From NCBI GenBank assembly GCA_965153455.1, contig OZ234493.1:1426001-1490000 (forward strand): a stretch of 64,000 nt of DNA. Direction: 5' to 3'. Positions 48,192 through 59,092 of this stretch are shown here, one piece after another (the stretch's first letter is position 1; each line of letters opens with the position of its first letter). Both the position numbers and the translations under genes were made by a program. The notes under the pieces were generated by a model. It ran no database searches and had not been told where the DNA came from. It saw nothing but the letters and a program-made list of their open reading frames with translations. The DNA is from Sphagnum compactum (lineage: Eukaryota > Bryophyta > Sphagnopsida > Sphagnales).

Positions 48192-50646
48192 GCAAACCGG
48201 TATGTCCGCTTGTAAAGTGGTACCCTTTGGAGTGAGTATAGCTGCGAGGATTAGGCTGCTGATAGTTTCGCAAATACTCCTTGTCACCCTGAAGATCATC
48301 AGGTGGATAGAGATGAAACCGGAGTGTTGCACAAAGACAACAACAAAACAAACTACCTACCTAGATAGAAGCTGCTGCAACAGTAACAACAAAGAACAAA
48401 TTGGTTAGTTTCAGATGAATGAGATCATTTGTTTACCTTTGTGATCACACAAAGATCCACATTACTACCACTGCCAAGGTCATTGAAGATACCCGCACAT
48501 ATTGCAGCACACACAACTTCAATCCCCTCCTCTCTCTGCATTCAGTAAAAAATCAGAAAATTAGTATAAGGAGCACAGATAAAGTCTCTCTCTCCCTCTC
48601 TTCACACAGCAAAAGCCTCTGAATCAGCAGACAATAATAATCAAGCAGAATTTGACTTTTATCCCCTTTTTCTTTTGCACCTTGAAACATGGCAATTCAC
48701 CCCACCAAAAGAACAAAAAAATTGTCTTTGAACAGGTTTTTCTGGAAGCCGAGCTGTGAAACAGGCGGTCCCTTTAGAAATGCTCTGAGTTTATATCTCT
48801 AGCAATGCCAGTTCTGTCCCAATTGGGGAATAATTTATGACATGAGAAAAGACAGAGACTTACTGTCATGCCCTCCTTGAATCTAGATTCAAACATGGCC
48901 ATGGCAGCCAGGGATCCTGAGCCCATTGTTGCAAATGGAAGCGTGTCAGTTGATCCATGTGGGTACACCTGTATCATCATCATCATCATCATCAACATCA
49001 TCCCAATTGTATTAGAGTAGTCCAGTGCTTTCTCTGTCTCAAGTAGAACTCATAGCATCTGAACAAAATTTTACAGTGAGCAGCATCTTGGCTTTCAATC
49101 CAAAGTATCATCTGTTAAGAGAAAAGTAAAAGAAACAGTGTGTTTGGAGCAGAGGACACAGCAGAGGACACACTTACAGCATGTAAATGAGGTCCAGTGA
49201 CATCCACTCCCCCAAGTACAAGAGCTGCACTAACTGCACCTTGATACCTGATCATCAAAACACCACGAAACTCATTACAAGCGCCAAGATGAACAGTCTA
49301 TAAGCCTAATGATGTCTCATGATTGTCTACTTAGATCAATAGTAGAAGAAATTGTGAGTGCCAAGGTTGAACAGTCTATAAGCCTAATGAAGCCTCATGA
49401 TTGTCTACTTAGATAAAAAATTGTAGAAGAAATTGTGTTGGACTTGGAATCCTATCAAAAGCCACCTAGTTTTTAGGTCACAAAACTGGCCAGATTCCTC
49501 ACAACATGAGAACATCCAAGCACTTCATGCATTGCCTGTTGTAAAATCCAACCACTGAGAAACACAGAATTTTAGAGACCACCAACGTGTTCACCTCTCT
49601 TCCAGAAAAGAAAACGTGGGGTATGGGAGAAGAGTGGCAGAAAAGAATGTACCCGAAAAGATGAGACTTGAGCATGGTCAATGCTGTGACCACACGTGAC
49701 TCACGACCGGTGGCATATCGGTGCAACTCCAGCTGCGAGCTCACCATATCTGTTCACAATGTAACAACAACAACAACCTAACTTAACTAACAACTCTAAA
49801 CACAAACGACTAGGAACTTCAAACCTAAGACAAACCTGTGAAGAAATGGAAGATGAGTGGAATGGAGAAGGAAGCTGAAAGAAGATGAGTGAAGATGAGT
49901 GGGAATGGAGAAGGAATGTGAAAGAAGATGAAGTGAAGAAGAGTGGACTGGAGAAGGAAGATGAATGGAGTACCCGAAGCAAGCAGATTGCAATACCACC
50001 AGAGGGAAGATGAGTGGAATATAAGGGCAGATGTGTACCTGTCACATTTTCAGTATCTGCAGCAGTGCCAGCACCGCAGCAGGAGATGTTGGGAGCAAGA
50101 TAATGGATTTTCTCACAGTTCTTATCACAGACAATTTCCCCTTCTGTTGCTCTTGTATCTGCTCCTAGAATCACTCCATCCTGCAATTGATCCCGGCACA
50201 AGACGTTATTGGAAAACTCTCACTCTCACTACAGCAATTTCTTGTAGCGAAAGAAAACATCCTTTCGCACTGCTGTGATCTCCTCCCTCTAAATTCTCAA
50301 AGAAATCCAAGAAAAAATAATCCGATGTAGAGTATAGATCGAACTGCAATTTCTCCAGTTTCTATTTCATCAATTCTCCCATCGGCTCTCAAAATCCATC
50401 TCAAAATACAAACAAGCACCACCCTCGTCTCCTGAAGAACTCTATCGCAATACGACGACGATCAGAGAGACAGAAAAGGAGATGTCTATTGTTACAATTT
50501 ACCTTGAAGACGAGACCGACGATGGTGGTGCCTGTTTTGCGGAACTTGGGCATCTTAGTCCCTTGGCTCTCGAGGAATGCATTTCTGCGACAAAGGTCAA
50601 AGGAGAAGCCTCCCTTGGGTGGCAGATCGATTGTCGTCTTCGTCAT
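47940..50646 (-). CDS. PBB: 20S proteasome beta-2 subunit (trypsin-like protease)
   Basis: Eight exons in transcript order: 50503-50646, 50039-50180, 49653-49749, 49178-49247, 48864-48968, 48437-48535, 48198-48288, 47940-48016. All are GT-AG and phases close, giving 274 aa, the usual PBB length. The propeptide ends at Gly39; the mature N-terminal nucleophile is Thr40 (G|TTIVGLVF). In mature numbering Asp17 (GADTRATEG) and Lys33 (CEKIHYL) of the catalytic system are present. Other family tracts are [55 protein letters not shown] and the C-terminal GDAMEEE. The subunit cleaves after basic residues inside the 20S core in cytosol and nucleus. The exon 7 donor is a weak GTTTGC followed closely by a CT microsatellite on the coding strand. 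Confidence 0.95.
48161..48189. repeat. (GA)n microsatellite abutting the exon 7 donor of PBB
   Basis: About 14 GA units on the plus strand, i.e. a (CT)n tract on the PBB coding strand beginning about nine bases into intron 7. Confidence 0.9.
49281..49436. repeat. 77-bp tandem duplication in PBB intron 3
   Basis: Copies begin at 49281 and 49358 (g(c/t)gccaag..gaacagtctata) and run in parallel to 'gtagaagaaattgtg'. Few differences, so fairly recent. Confidence 0.85.
49843..49975. repeat. Purine-rich minisatellite in PBB intron 2
   Basis: Three imperfect copies of a unit of about 45 bp built on gatgagtgg-aatggagaagga and tgaaagaa. It is purine-rich on the plus strand, so the PBB pre-mRNA carries a pyrimidine-rich tract. 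Confidence 0.75.
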
Positions 50647-50796
50647 CTCTTCGGCACTCTCTTCAACAACAGATGATGAGAACGATGATGATGATGATGA
50701 CGAGTACGAGAGGAGGAGGAGAAGGAAGAGGACGAGAAGAAGAGACTGTACGGTGGGTGGTGCACGCGAAGCTCCTCCTGCCTGCCCAGAGCTTGA

Positions 50797-50805
50797 TTAG
50801 GGTTT
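50797..50805 (-). promoter_or_regulatory. Telo-box (AAACCCTAA) upstream of PBB
   Basis: An exact AAACCCTAA on the minus strand about 150 bp upstream of the PBB ATG, preceded by a CT/GAT-rich leader at 50685-50745. Telo-boxes are common in promoters of plant growth-linked and proteasome genes; function is inferred. Confidence 0.5.
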
Positions 50806-51478
50806 GGGGATTTCCAAGGAAACTTTCGAGCATGGAATTGCGTGCAATGGAAGGCGGGAGCTGTTGCTGCTGATCGTAACGGAAAAACCAAAACAACTGC
50901 CCAAATGGGTGACGCTTTCTTCACTCCGAAGAACCCGCAATCCTCTCCCCAAATCCAGAATTTTCTCTTCTATCTCTTCTTGTGTTTGTGAATGTGTGTT
51001 TTTGGGTGTGGAGATTCCAAACCATTTGGCTCTGCTTTTGTTTACGTTTTTTCAGTGGAGGAATGCGGTGGTGCTAAGCAAGGGAAGTGCAAGTACTTGG
51101 GTGCAAGGAGCAGCAGCCCATCTCAGAGAAACCCAACTCCGGCAGCAGCTGTTCTTCTCGGATCCTTCAGAGTGGTGTGGGATCACAGGATGAGAGAGAA
51201 GGTGAAGTTTTGTAGCTGTCACAAGTCCCTTGTTGATGTTTGAAGCTCTTTTGCACATGTCTGTTTTCCCTTTTTTAGTAATCTGGGTTGTGTGCAATGA
51301 CGATCAGCTGGAATCAAACCTTATCGTAGTAGGCAAGTGCTAGTTCTCCTGATAGATAAAAAAGACACAGAAAGGAAGTAGTTCTTCCTTCTGTGTCTCA
51401 TGGGGATCCCTACCATTTGCCTTCTGCGAGAAGCTTTGGCTCAACAGCAATTTGAACCTCATCTGGTTGGAAAGCAGA
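50806..51478. other. Spacer upstream of PBB, no supported gene
   Basis: Plus-strand frames at 50804-51193 and 50992-51243 overlap and match no family I recognise. It could contain a 5' exon of a lost or divergent plus-strand transcript, but nothing supports this. Confidence 0.4.
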
Positions 51479-51830
51479 GCTGGTTGCAAATCAACCAGGG
51501 AACTGTGCAAGTTCAACATTTTCACATGCAATTCGAGAGTTGTAAGATTCAAACAAGACTGAGCACCATGAAAGAGACATGGAGCTTTAGAGTTGGTTGC
51601 AATGGCAGCAGGAAGCTGTATGATTGGAACATTTTCACATCCAATTCAAGGGTTGCAAGATGTATAACAAGGCCCTCTGGAGCACTATGAGAAAGACACA
51701 TGGAGCTTTAGAGCTGGTTGCAAATGGCAGCTGGACACTGTACAATGGAACAATTTTTTGCATCCAATTCGAGAGTTGCAAGATGTAACAAGGCTCTCTG
51801 CATCTCTATGAGAAAGACACACGGAGAGAG
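51479..51830. repeat. Three-copy tandem repeat, about 114-120 bp per unit
   Basis: Units begin at about 51479, 51593 and 51713 with (c/t)tggttgcaa. Each contains 'ccaattc(g/a)ag(a/g)gttg(t/c)aagat' and ends with 'gaaagacacatggagctttagag' or a close variant. The array immediately precedes the PPR remnant. Confidence 0.85.
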
Positions 51831-51879
51831 CTCTCTCTAAAATGAAAACAAGATGGCAACATTCCTGAAAGGTGGCTCA

Positions 51880-53560
51880 CTTTTAATTGGGGTCATGAAT
51901 ACTTTTGCTAATTTATGAGCGCACTTGAAGAGGGCAGACACATCTGTGCATGTGCACAGATTGTACAAAGTGGTTGTGAGTCAGATGTCTATGTACATAG
52001 TTGTCTTTTATGTTAAATGTGGAAGCAAAGAGGATGCTGGGAGAATATAAAACTGCAAATGCTCACCACACATGATGTTTTTGCTTGGAATGCAATGCCT
52101 TTTTTGGGACGTGTGAAATGTGGACAGAAGGAGTCAGAACGATTTCAAATGAATGCACAGGGAAGGAAGGGCTGGAGCAAGATGCTGTCACTTTCACAGT
52201 GGTTCTGAAGGTGAGTGGGGTGGGGGTTGCAGCACTTGCAGTGGCCAGGCAATTATGTGAACAAACCATTCAAAGTGGCTGTGAGGCAGATGCCTATGTG
52301 GGAGCATAAAAGGATTGCTCAGAGGACATTCAGCTGGATTTCTGAGATGTGATGTATTTGCTTGGAATTAATGCCATAATTACAAGACATGAGAAATGTG
52401 GGCAAGGACTGAAGGCATTAAGAAATTTCTCGGCAGATGCAACAGGAAGTAATAGAGCATGACACTATCACTTTTGTGGGGGTTCTGAACACACGTGCCA
52501 GTGTAGGGGCACTTGAAGAAGGGAGGCTTGTTCATAAGCAGATTGTTCAAGTGGTTATGAGTTATGAACTCTAATTGTTTCTTGGCAGTGTCCTTGTTGA
52601 CATTTATGCCCCGTGTGGGAGCATTGAGTATGCAGGCAGAGTATTTCAACAAGATGCCCACTTGCAATGTGGTCTCTTGTGATTTGTGGGTGTGCTCAAT
52701 GCATGTGCTTTAGTGCTAGTGTGGTGGCACTTGGAGAGGGCAGATGTATCAATGAACAGATCATACACAATGCAGCCATGAGTCAGATGTTTTTGTGGGT
52801 AATTTTCCTTTTTGACATGTACATATCAAATGTGGGAGCATATACAATGCTTGGAGTGTGTTCAAAAGGATGCAATATGGTTACTTGGAAGACTATGATT
52901 CTTGGAAAGTGAAGTGTGGGTGTGGACACAAGGCATTGAGACTATTTCAACAGATGCAATCTCAAGGGTGGGGTGCGAACCTGTTGCTTTTGTGGGTGTG
53001 CCCCCATTGTATGACCACTTGGAGAGGGCAGGCATGCCCATGAACAAATGATTGAAAGTGGGTTTGAGTCTTATATGGTTGTAGGTTGTAGCCTCATTGA
53101 TATCTCTGCCAAATCGTAAGCATAAGGGATGCTTTGAGAGTTTCCAACAGTGTGTGGGGTGCATGATGTTGTTTCTTGGAGTGCGATCAATTTTTTTGGA
53201 CATGTAAAATGTGGGCAGGGACAGAAGGCATTGGAAGAAGGTGGTGTGGAGGCAGACCCTGTAACCTTTGTGGGACATGTGCCAGTGTCACAACACTTGA
53301 AAGAAAGCAGGTGTCTTGACGAACAGATTCTTCAAAGCTGTTGTGAACCTCATATCTTCATGGGTAACAACTAACAACAGCCACATGGACATGTATGCCA
53401 AATGTGGGAGCGTGAACCATCATAGGGAGTTTTACATTTGGCATTGTGTCTTGGAATGCCATACTTGGAGGCTATGTGATGCATGGATATGCTAACAGAA
53501 GCTGTTGGACATTTCCAGCCAGATGTGTGAAGAGTGTGCAGAGATTATGTCACTTTTGTT
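51880..53560 (+). pseudogene. Decayed pentatricopeptide-repeat (PPR) protein gene
   Basis: Successive plus-strand pieces in changing frames show PPR PLS-type phrases: ALEEGRHIC, IVQSGCESDVYV, DVFAWNAM, VKCGQKESERFQ (about 51910-52170), ARQLCEQTIQSGCEAD (about 52240), ACASV-like and INEQIIHNAA (about 52700-52780), GCGHKALRLFQQMQSQGWG (about 52910-52970), DVVSWSAINFFGHVKCGQGQKALE (given in part; about 53160-53235) and SWNAILGGYVMHGYAN (about 53449-53495). Stops and frameshifts interrupt every unit, and no frame exceeds about 80 codons. Intact homologues would be organelle RNA-binding proteins for editing or processing. This copy cannot encode one and is a relic, possibly of a processed copy because no introns are evident. 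Confidence 0.85.
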
Positions 53561-55066
53561 TCTCTTCTGTCAACTTGCAGCTGTGTAGCCTTAGCCTGCA
53601 TCTTATATTTAATTTACAGTGTTTTCTGCAACAGTGTAACACTATGCCTGAATGGTGGATCTTCTGGGTCCCACCGGTCATCTGGATGATGTAGGACCTG
53701 GTGAGAGTGCAATGCAAAGTGAATAATAGACCTTGAAGCAGATTGAGAGCATGAAAGGTGAGATGAATTGGCTGATTTAGTGGAGCTTCATTTGCTCTCA
53801 GTTGTCTTTGTGAAGCTTTGGTTCTGTGTTAAAACTTTTTTTTCACTGTTCCAGTCATCATCTAGTGGAGGCCTGAATATCTGACTTGGGCTTTGCTGCT
53901 GCACTTTCAAGCATGTGCTGTTTGGGAAATTGACCAGAAATTAGCTCTTGATTTCTCATTCAAAACCACGGGCCTGGGCAGGTAACTGCTTTGCAGCAGG
54001 ATGTGTGGCTTGTAAGTTGATGCAAGGCAGGAGAAACTGTGCTAAACAATATTGCAGAAGACGACGTGGTGCTGAACAAGAACTGAAGAGCGTAAATCCT
54101 TGTTTGAAACTTGGTTCCTGTGGGTGTAAGAAGAAAAGCTCGGTTCTGTGGACCTTTATTAGCAACCATGGACTTGTAGCAGCACTATCAGCATCACAGC
54201 AGTGAGAAGATCAATGAAGTTGCAAAGAAATCTCCACAACAACAATTAAAGGTAACACGACAATGAGTGCAGTCATAACCTCATGAGAGTCGCTCACAAA
54301 GTGACAGACCATCACCTTCATCACGAACAGCAGTGACGAGCTGCCATGACTACCCACTGAGTTCATCAGCTCCCAACAGTGGGTGTAGATAAGCATATAA
54401 TAATCTTCCCAAAAAACTTGGGCAAACCATTATACACAATCTGCGTCCTGAGTTTCTGTTGCCTTTCCGGAAGCAATGGGAAGACTCAGACGTGATGTTG
54501 GCTAGCACTCAGCAGTGAGAAGATGTGCTCACAACTACTCAACTCATACCAATCCTTACACCTTGTTGGATTTGATACCATCAAGTGTAAATAAGCATAC
54601 AACAGTCCATCCAAGATTTTGGGCAAACCACTGTACAAACATCTGCGTGCTCATTTTCTGTTGAGTTTCCAGAACCAATGGAAAGACTCAAAGCAACAAA
54701 TTACAACAGAGACAAAACGCAAGGGAGAGAACACATAAAAACTGGCAACTTACAAAACTACTGCATGCTGAAGGTCAAAGATGGGTAGTAGAGGGGAATC
54801 AAAGACCTTGGTTTATGCACATGTGCCTTATAGACAACACACCTAGACAGCAATGGACAGATTTTGAGCAGTAAAAAATAGGCAAACGCCTATCCCCATC
54901 AGATTGTTATTCTGCTTCTACCAACAGAAGAAGGGTCACAAATTATTGGAAGAATAATCTCCTCGACTTGGAGAAAAAGAATCCTTGTTCCACGGTGTGT
55001 TTGCATAAGCCTTCGTATCCTCAATTTCATGGGTGCATCTCAAGATTTTGCAGAAACAAGCAAAAC
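53561..55066. other. Spacer with a diverged direct repeat
   Basis: About 110 bp beginning at 54383 (gtgtagataagcat) recurs at 54585 (gtgtaaataagcat). The copies share 'gggcaaaccatt/ctgta' and '..atgggaagactca' blocks, offset about 202 bp. A 48-bp segment at about 54219-54267 matches one at about 47820-47868. The frame at 53948-54205 is not recognisable. Confidence 0.6.
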
Positions 55067-56143
55067 TTAAATGTACATAAACTCCCCACCTCGCAATGCA
55101 TTCTCATAAGCCTTGTTATCTTCATACTCTTCATCATCTGTGCGCATCTGGTAGCGGCAGACAGGGCATGAGTTGTGCTCATCCAGCCAAGGCTTAAGAC
55201 AATCAACATGGAAATCATGCTTGCAGGGCATCACCTGCATCTTGTCGCCCACTGCCATAGCCTCCCGACACACTGCACACTCTGTGACCTGGTCTTCTCC
55301 TCTGCTGCTAAGAAGATCGGCCTGTGTCACTTCTCGTATGGGAAGTTTTGCAACCGCCTCCTTTGATGCTGGTGGCGCACCTCGTGGCACACTTGCAGCA
55401 TCCTCAAGTGTGGCTTGAATGGCCTCCTCTAGACCCACAAATTCACCATCCAAGACTTGACTGGCATTCACTCTGTTGATTATTGCCTGAATTTCATCTC
55501 TAAGCTGCTGAGCTGCAATCTCTTCTGTTGTTTCAGGGATGTCCTCTTCTACACCATCTTGGTCAGTTTCTCGTGCAGGCACAGCAGGCACAGAAGCAGC
55601 ACCAGCACCAGCAGGCTCTGTCTCCATCTCTGGAAAATTTCTTCCTCTACTAATAAGAGAAGCAAAAGCATTCTGTGCTTGAAGCCAATGAGGGGGAAGA
55701 GGCTCAGAATCCACCGTCAACTGACCTTCAAACAAGAAACCAGAACTAGTGCCAGCCCGCATGGTGGCAGGCAGATTGTCTTCCTCCTGTTCAGAGGGTT
55801 TCTCTCCCAGAAATGCATGTGCCTGTTGAACAAAGGAAAGCATCTTCTTGCTCTGCTCAGGTTGTTTGACCACTGCGGCTGTGGATTCAAACAGATGAAG
55901 ACCAGATTTCCAAAAGCCAGGAGCAGTGAACCTTGTCGTCAGTACAGTTGCTGCTCTGCACACGGCTGTATACAACAGGGCTTGATCTGATGGTACCGCT
56001 GTCGCATAGCGATGTTGCACTAAACCGGTCAAAGCGCTTGTTGCTGTCTCAAATGTCTGTTTCTTCTGCAGTTGCTTTTGTAAACCTTCCACTAAGGCTC
56101 TCAACGATTCTCCATCCGAAGTACTACCCGCCTCCTTCTCCAT
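55067..56143 (-). CDS. AIP2: AIP2-like RING-H2 E3 ubiquitin ligase
   Basis: Single uninterrupted frame of 358 aa starting MEKEAGSTSDG. The N-terminal part (1-120) is the helical region of the AIP2 family. A Glu-rich middle follows (EEDIPETTEEIAAQQLRDEI at about 208-227). The RING-H2 finger is at about 289-331 with spacing C-x2-C-x14-C-x-H-x2-H-x2-C-x10-C-x2-C (CAVC, PCKHDFHVDCLKPWLDEHNS, CPVC). The tail ends ENALRGGEFMYI, which matches the AIP2-type NA(V/L)RGGE(Y/F)MY(V/I) ending. Arabidopsis AIP2 ubiquitinates ABI3 and dampens abscisic-acid signalling; the same role here is an inference. It is somewhat longer than the Arabidopsis protein (about 310 aa), and no introns are visible in the coding region. 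Confidence 0.88.
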   Translation of the reverse strand: MEKEAGSTSDGESLRALVEGLQKQLQKKQTFETATSALTGLVQHRYATAVPSDQALLYTAVCRAATVLTTRFTAPGFWKSGLHLFESTAAVVKQPEQSKKMLSFVQQAHAFLGEKPSEQEEDNLPATMRAGTSSGFLFEGQLTVDSEPLPPHWLQAQNAFASLISRGRNFPEMETEPAGAGAASVPAVPARETDQDGVEEDIPETTEEIAAQQLRDEIQAIINRVNASQVLDGEFVGLEEAIQATLEDAASVPRGAPPASKEAVAKLPIREVTQADLLSSRGEDQVTECAVCREAMAVGDKMQVMPCKHDFHVDCLKPWLDEHNSCPVCRYQMRTDDEEYEDNKAYENALRGGEFMYI

Positions 56144-56319
56144 CTCTCTCGCTTCAAAATTCCCAAATCTTTTACCCTAAATTCCTATCCCCGCTTGTTA
56201 AGATCGCACATACACCGACCAAATGTCTTCCGACCATATGGAGGGATCCGAATTCTATTGCGGAAAAGAAAGACACCACCCAAAACAGAACCAACAAAGA
56301 ACCTGTCTGAGAGCTCTGT

Positions 56320-56551
56320 CTCTCTCTCTCTATGCTCTCTCTCACAAATTCTGAAGCAACACTACCAACTACAATCTGAGCACCATGCAGTCCCTGCTCG
56401 GCGAATTGGGAGAAGGAATGGATTCCAACAGCTGCGAATGAAGAGAGAGAGAGAGAGGAGAGAGGTAGAGACGAGACAGTGGAGTGGAAAGCAAAGCCGA
56501 AGCTTCTCAACAAAACTTGCTCTACAAACCTAAGACATCCCCAAACCCTAA
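56320..56551. promoter_or_regulatory. Leader/promoter of the AIP2-like gene with CT/GA tracts and telo-box
   Basis: CT run at about 56318-56345, GA run at about 56441-56462, and AAACCCTAA on the plus strand at 56543-56551, about 400 bp upstream of the ATG. No TATA box recognised. Confidence 0.4.
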
Positions 56552-58399
56552 AAGTGTAGCCCTGGGTTGGGCGGTGATCAGAAATAAGAACAGATACCCG
56601 AAGGTTATTAGAGCGGCCTTTAAGTATGAGACAAGGGTCTGCATTTAGACCCTTATGAGAATTTCAGCCCCACCTTCGGCATTTAGACCCTTCACCTATG
56701 TAAAAGAAATGCCCATATTTCCTTCCCAGTTTTGGAGAACATTTTGAAAACTGGATGCTTATGCAATTCGTAAGGTCTTATTAACCGTTGATCAGGATCT
56801 TACATTGGTCATAAGATCCTTGTTGACCGTTGATTGGGATCACCTTAAGTTTCCTAACTTCTCTGACCTATGGTTGAAGTTGGGTAAGATCTCTTGTGGG
56901 TTGTCACCAACCCACCATTCACGTACCTCACAATTAAGACAAAAAAAACAAAAAAAACCCCGATCTTGATGTATGACGAGGGTTCTCGAAACAAGTTAAC
57001 AATTCAAGTAACCGCCTCTAAAACCATCTGTTATTTGTCAGCTCTTTCATGAAGGGTTCTTTCCTGTTTTTTCAATGAATGAAACCCGGCGGTTCTATGA
57101 TTCTGATTATTATTATTATTATTATTGTTTAAAAAAAATCTCAACCGATGGTTCTCTGATTCTGAAATATTCAAAACATCAGGGTCGATGGTTATTAACC
57201 AACTCAATACTTACCCGCCCAACACTGGTCTGGAGTCTGGAGCACTGTTGGCCTTGTATGTATATACATTTCAACTATTGTTGTGTGGTTCTATGTTTTT
57301 TTCGGGAGATTTGGAGCTTTTTTAATTTATTAAAAGCTTTTTCTGGAACCTTTGCCTAAGGTTTTGATTTTTTGATTTTTTTTTAATATACCAAAACCTC
57401 CAGTTAAGGTTAAAGTTTCTTCCCCAAGCAAGCATAAGGGGTCCTTGAGTATTAGGGTTTAAGTTTTTCCGACAAAGGGGGTGATTCAGGTAGTGATTAT
57501 GATTTAAGGTTGTCAATTAGATTGTCAGAACAAATAAATTTTGATAATCAAGTTGCGATAGAACTATGAAGAAAGGAAGCCCCATGGAGTCATTTTCTTG
57601 GTGCTCTAAATTCATGTCAAAACAAGAATTTTCTCATTTATATTGTGAATCTTGAGCATCAAAAATGTTGACTATTGAGGAGTTTACACCAAATCTAAAA
57701 TCAGACACTACGACCATCAGGCCTAAGAATTGGAACCTTCTTGGGAAATCTTTTTTTGTGGATAGCAATTCTGAAAAAAATTTGAAAATGTTGATTCTAG
57801 GGTTTTGCTTTCAAATTCGAATCATGTAAATAGATGGATCCTAGGTTAGAGTTTAGCTCTGGTTATTGAGTCATGGGTCATAGATTCGCTTTACTCTTAA
57901 CCCTTAACCTCCAAGTATTACCCCCAGTCTCAGACAACTGCTGCGCTAGTTTCAAGTTTCAACATCTACTTATATAATATCCTTGGGTGGTCGTCCTTTC
58001 CATCCATCCGTCCCTTCATCTGTTTCGACATCCATTCATCCAAGTTCCTCATCCCGGAAGAAGAAGATGATGGAAGAGGAGGAGGAGGAGGAGGAGGAAT
58101 GGCGGCAGCAACAGTTTATCCAAATGTTTATGCGATCCAATCCTGTAGTCTTGCAATTTGCCAAAAGTTACAAACTGATTTTTAAAAACTAAAAATTGTT
58201 GAAAAAAAAATGAGAAACGAGAGAATAAATCTTTTGAAAACAACACAAGAAATTTCAAATTAAAAAAGAAAAAAACAAGTTATTAATAAATAAATAGAAT
58301 GAAACAAAGTTGTAACAAAAAAAGAAAAAAACTGAACAAATATATATTTTTCAAAGGGAAAAAACTAGGAAAAAAAAAAACAAAAAACACTTTAACAAT
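56552..58399. other. Spacer, no supported gene
   Basis: Holds a TTA/ATT run at about 57108-57126 and a GAG trinucleotide run at 58065-58100, read as a MMEEEEEEEEEWRQQQFIQM frame at 57983-58192 (+). That frame has no recognisable domain and ends in A-rich DNA. A TATATAA word at 57970 lies just upstream of it, so a lost short gene cannot be excluded. Confidence 0.4.
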
Positions 58400-59090
58400 T
58401 AGAAACTTTTTAAAAACACTTTGAAATAGAAAAAAAATGAAAACATATAAAATAAATATATTTAAACATGAAACAAAAAAGGGAAATACAGTAAAATAAT
58501 CTTAAAAGAAAATCAAAAAATAGATGACAAAAACTAAGAAACAAAACAGTGAGCAAAAGAAAGAGAAAAAAAACCATACTTGAAAAAAAATGATGTTTGT
58601 CTTTTTTTTCCAAACTTCAAACCTGCATCTAATCAAACAAAAATACAAAAGTTTTTTAAAATTATTTTCATTATAACACATATTAGAAAAACTAGATTTT
58701 TTTGAAAAAGAAAATAGAAACAAAATAAATAAATAAATAAATAAATGCATAAAAATAGAAAAAAATGAAGATAGACAAAATAAAAATAGAAAAAATAAAA
58801 CCATGAAACAAACATAAACAAAAAAAAAGTAAAAACGCAAAAACTATAAAAAAAAGGAATGGAAACAAATGAAACAAGGAAAGGGAAATACAATAAAATA
58901 ATTTTAAAAGAAAAAAAAATTTAAATGAAGAAACCAAATAAAGAGTAAAAAATAATAAAAATAAAACTTATAATAATGAAGAAGAACCTTACTTGAAAAA
59001 GAATGAGGTGTGTCTTCTTTTTCCAAACTTCAAACTTGCATCCAAATAAACAAAAATATAAAAGTGAAAAAGAAACACTTTATTTTTATT
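58400..59090. repeat. A-rich tandem duplication, offset about 405 bp
   Basis: 'ggaaatac(a)..aaaataat.ttaaaagaaaa' at 58484 recurs at 58886. 'acttgaaaaa.aatga.gt.tgtctt' plus 'ccaaacttcaaac.tgcatc' at 58578 recurs at 58991. The copies are diverged and A-rich. Confidence 0.7.
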
Positions 59091-59092
59091 AT

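Noticed and set aside
50804-51243. Plus-strand frames divergent from PBB
   Set aside because: Overlapping frames without family resemblance; listed as spacer only.
4382-56143. Ubiquitin-proteasome gene cluster (U-box E3, RING E3, proteasome subunit)
   Set aside because: The three genes are spread over about 52 kb with unrelated genes between them, and such families are very large in plants, so chance is the simpler explanation.
58410-58937. Minus-strand frames rich in Phe and Tyr that look like membrane proteins
   Set aside because: Antisense of A-rich repeats; the apparent hydrophobicity comes from poly-T codons.
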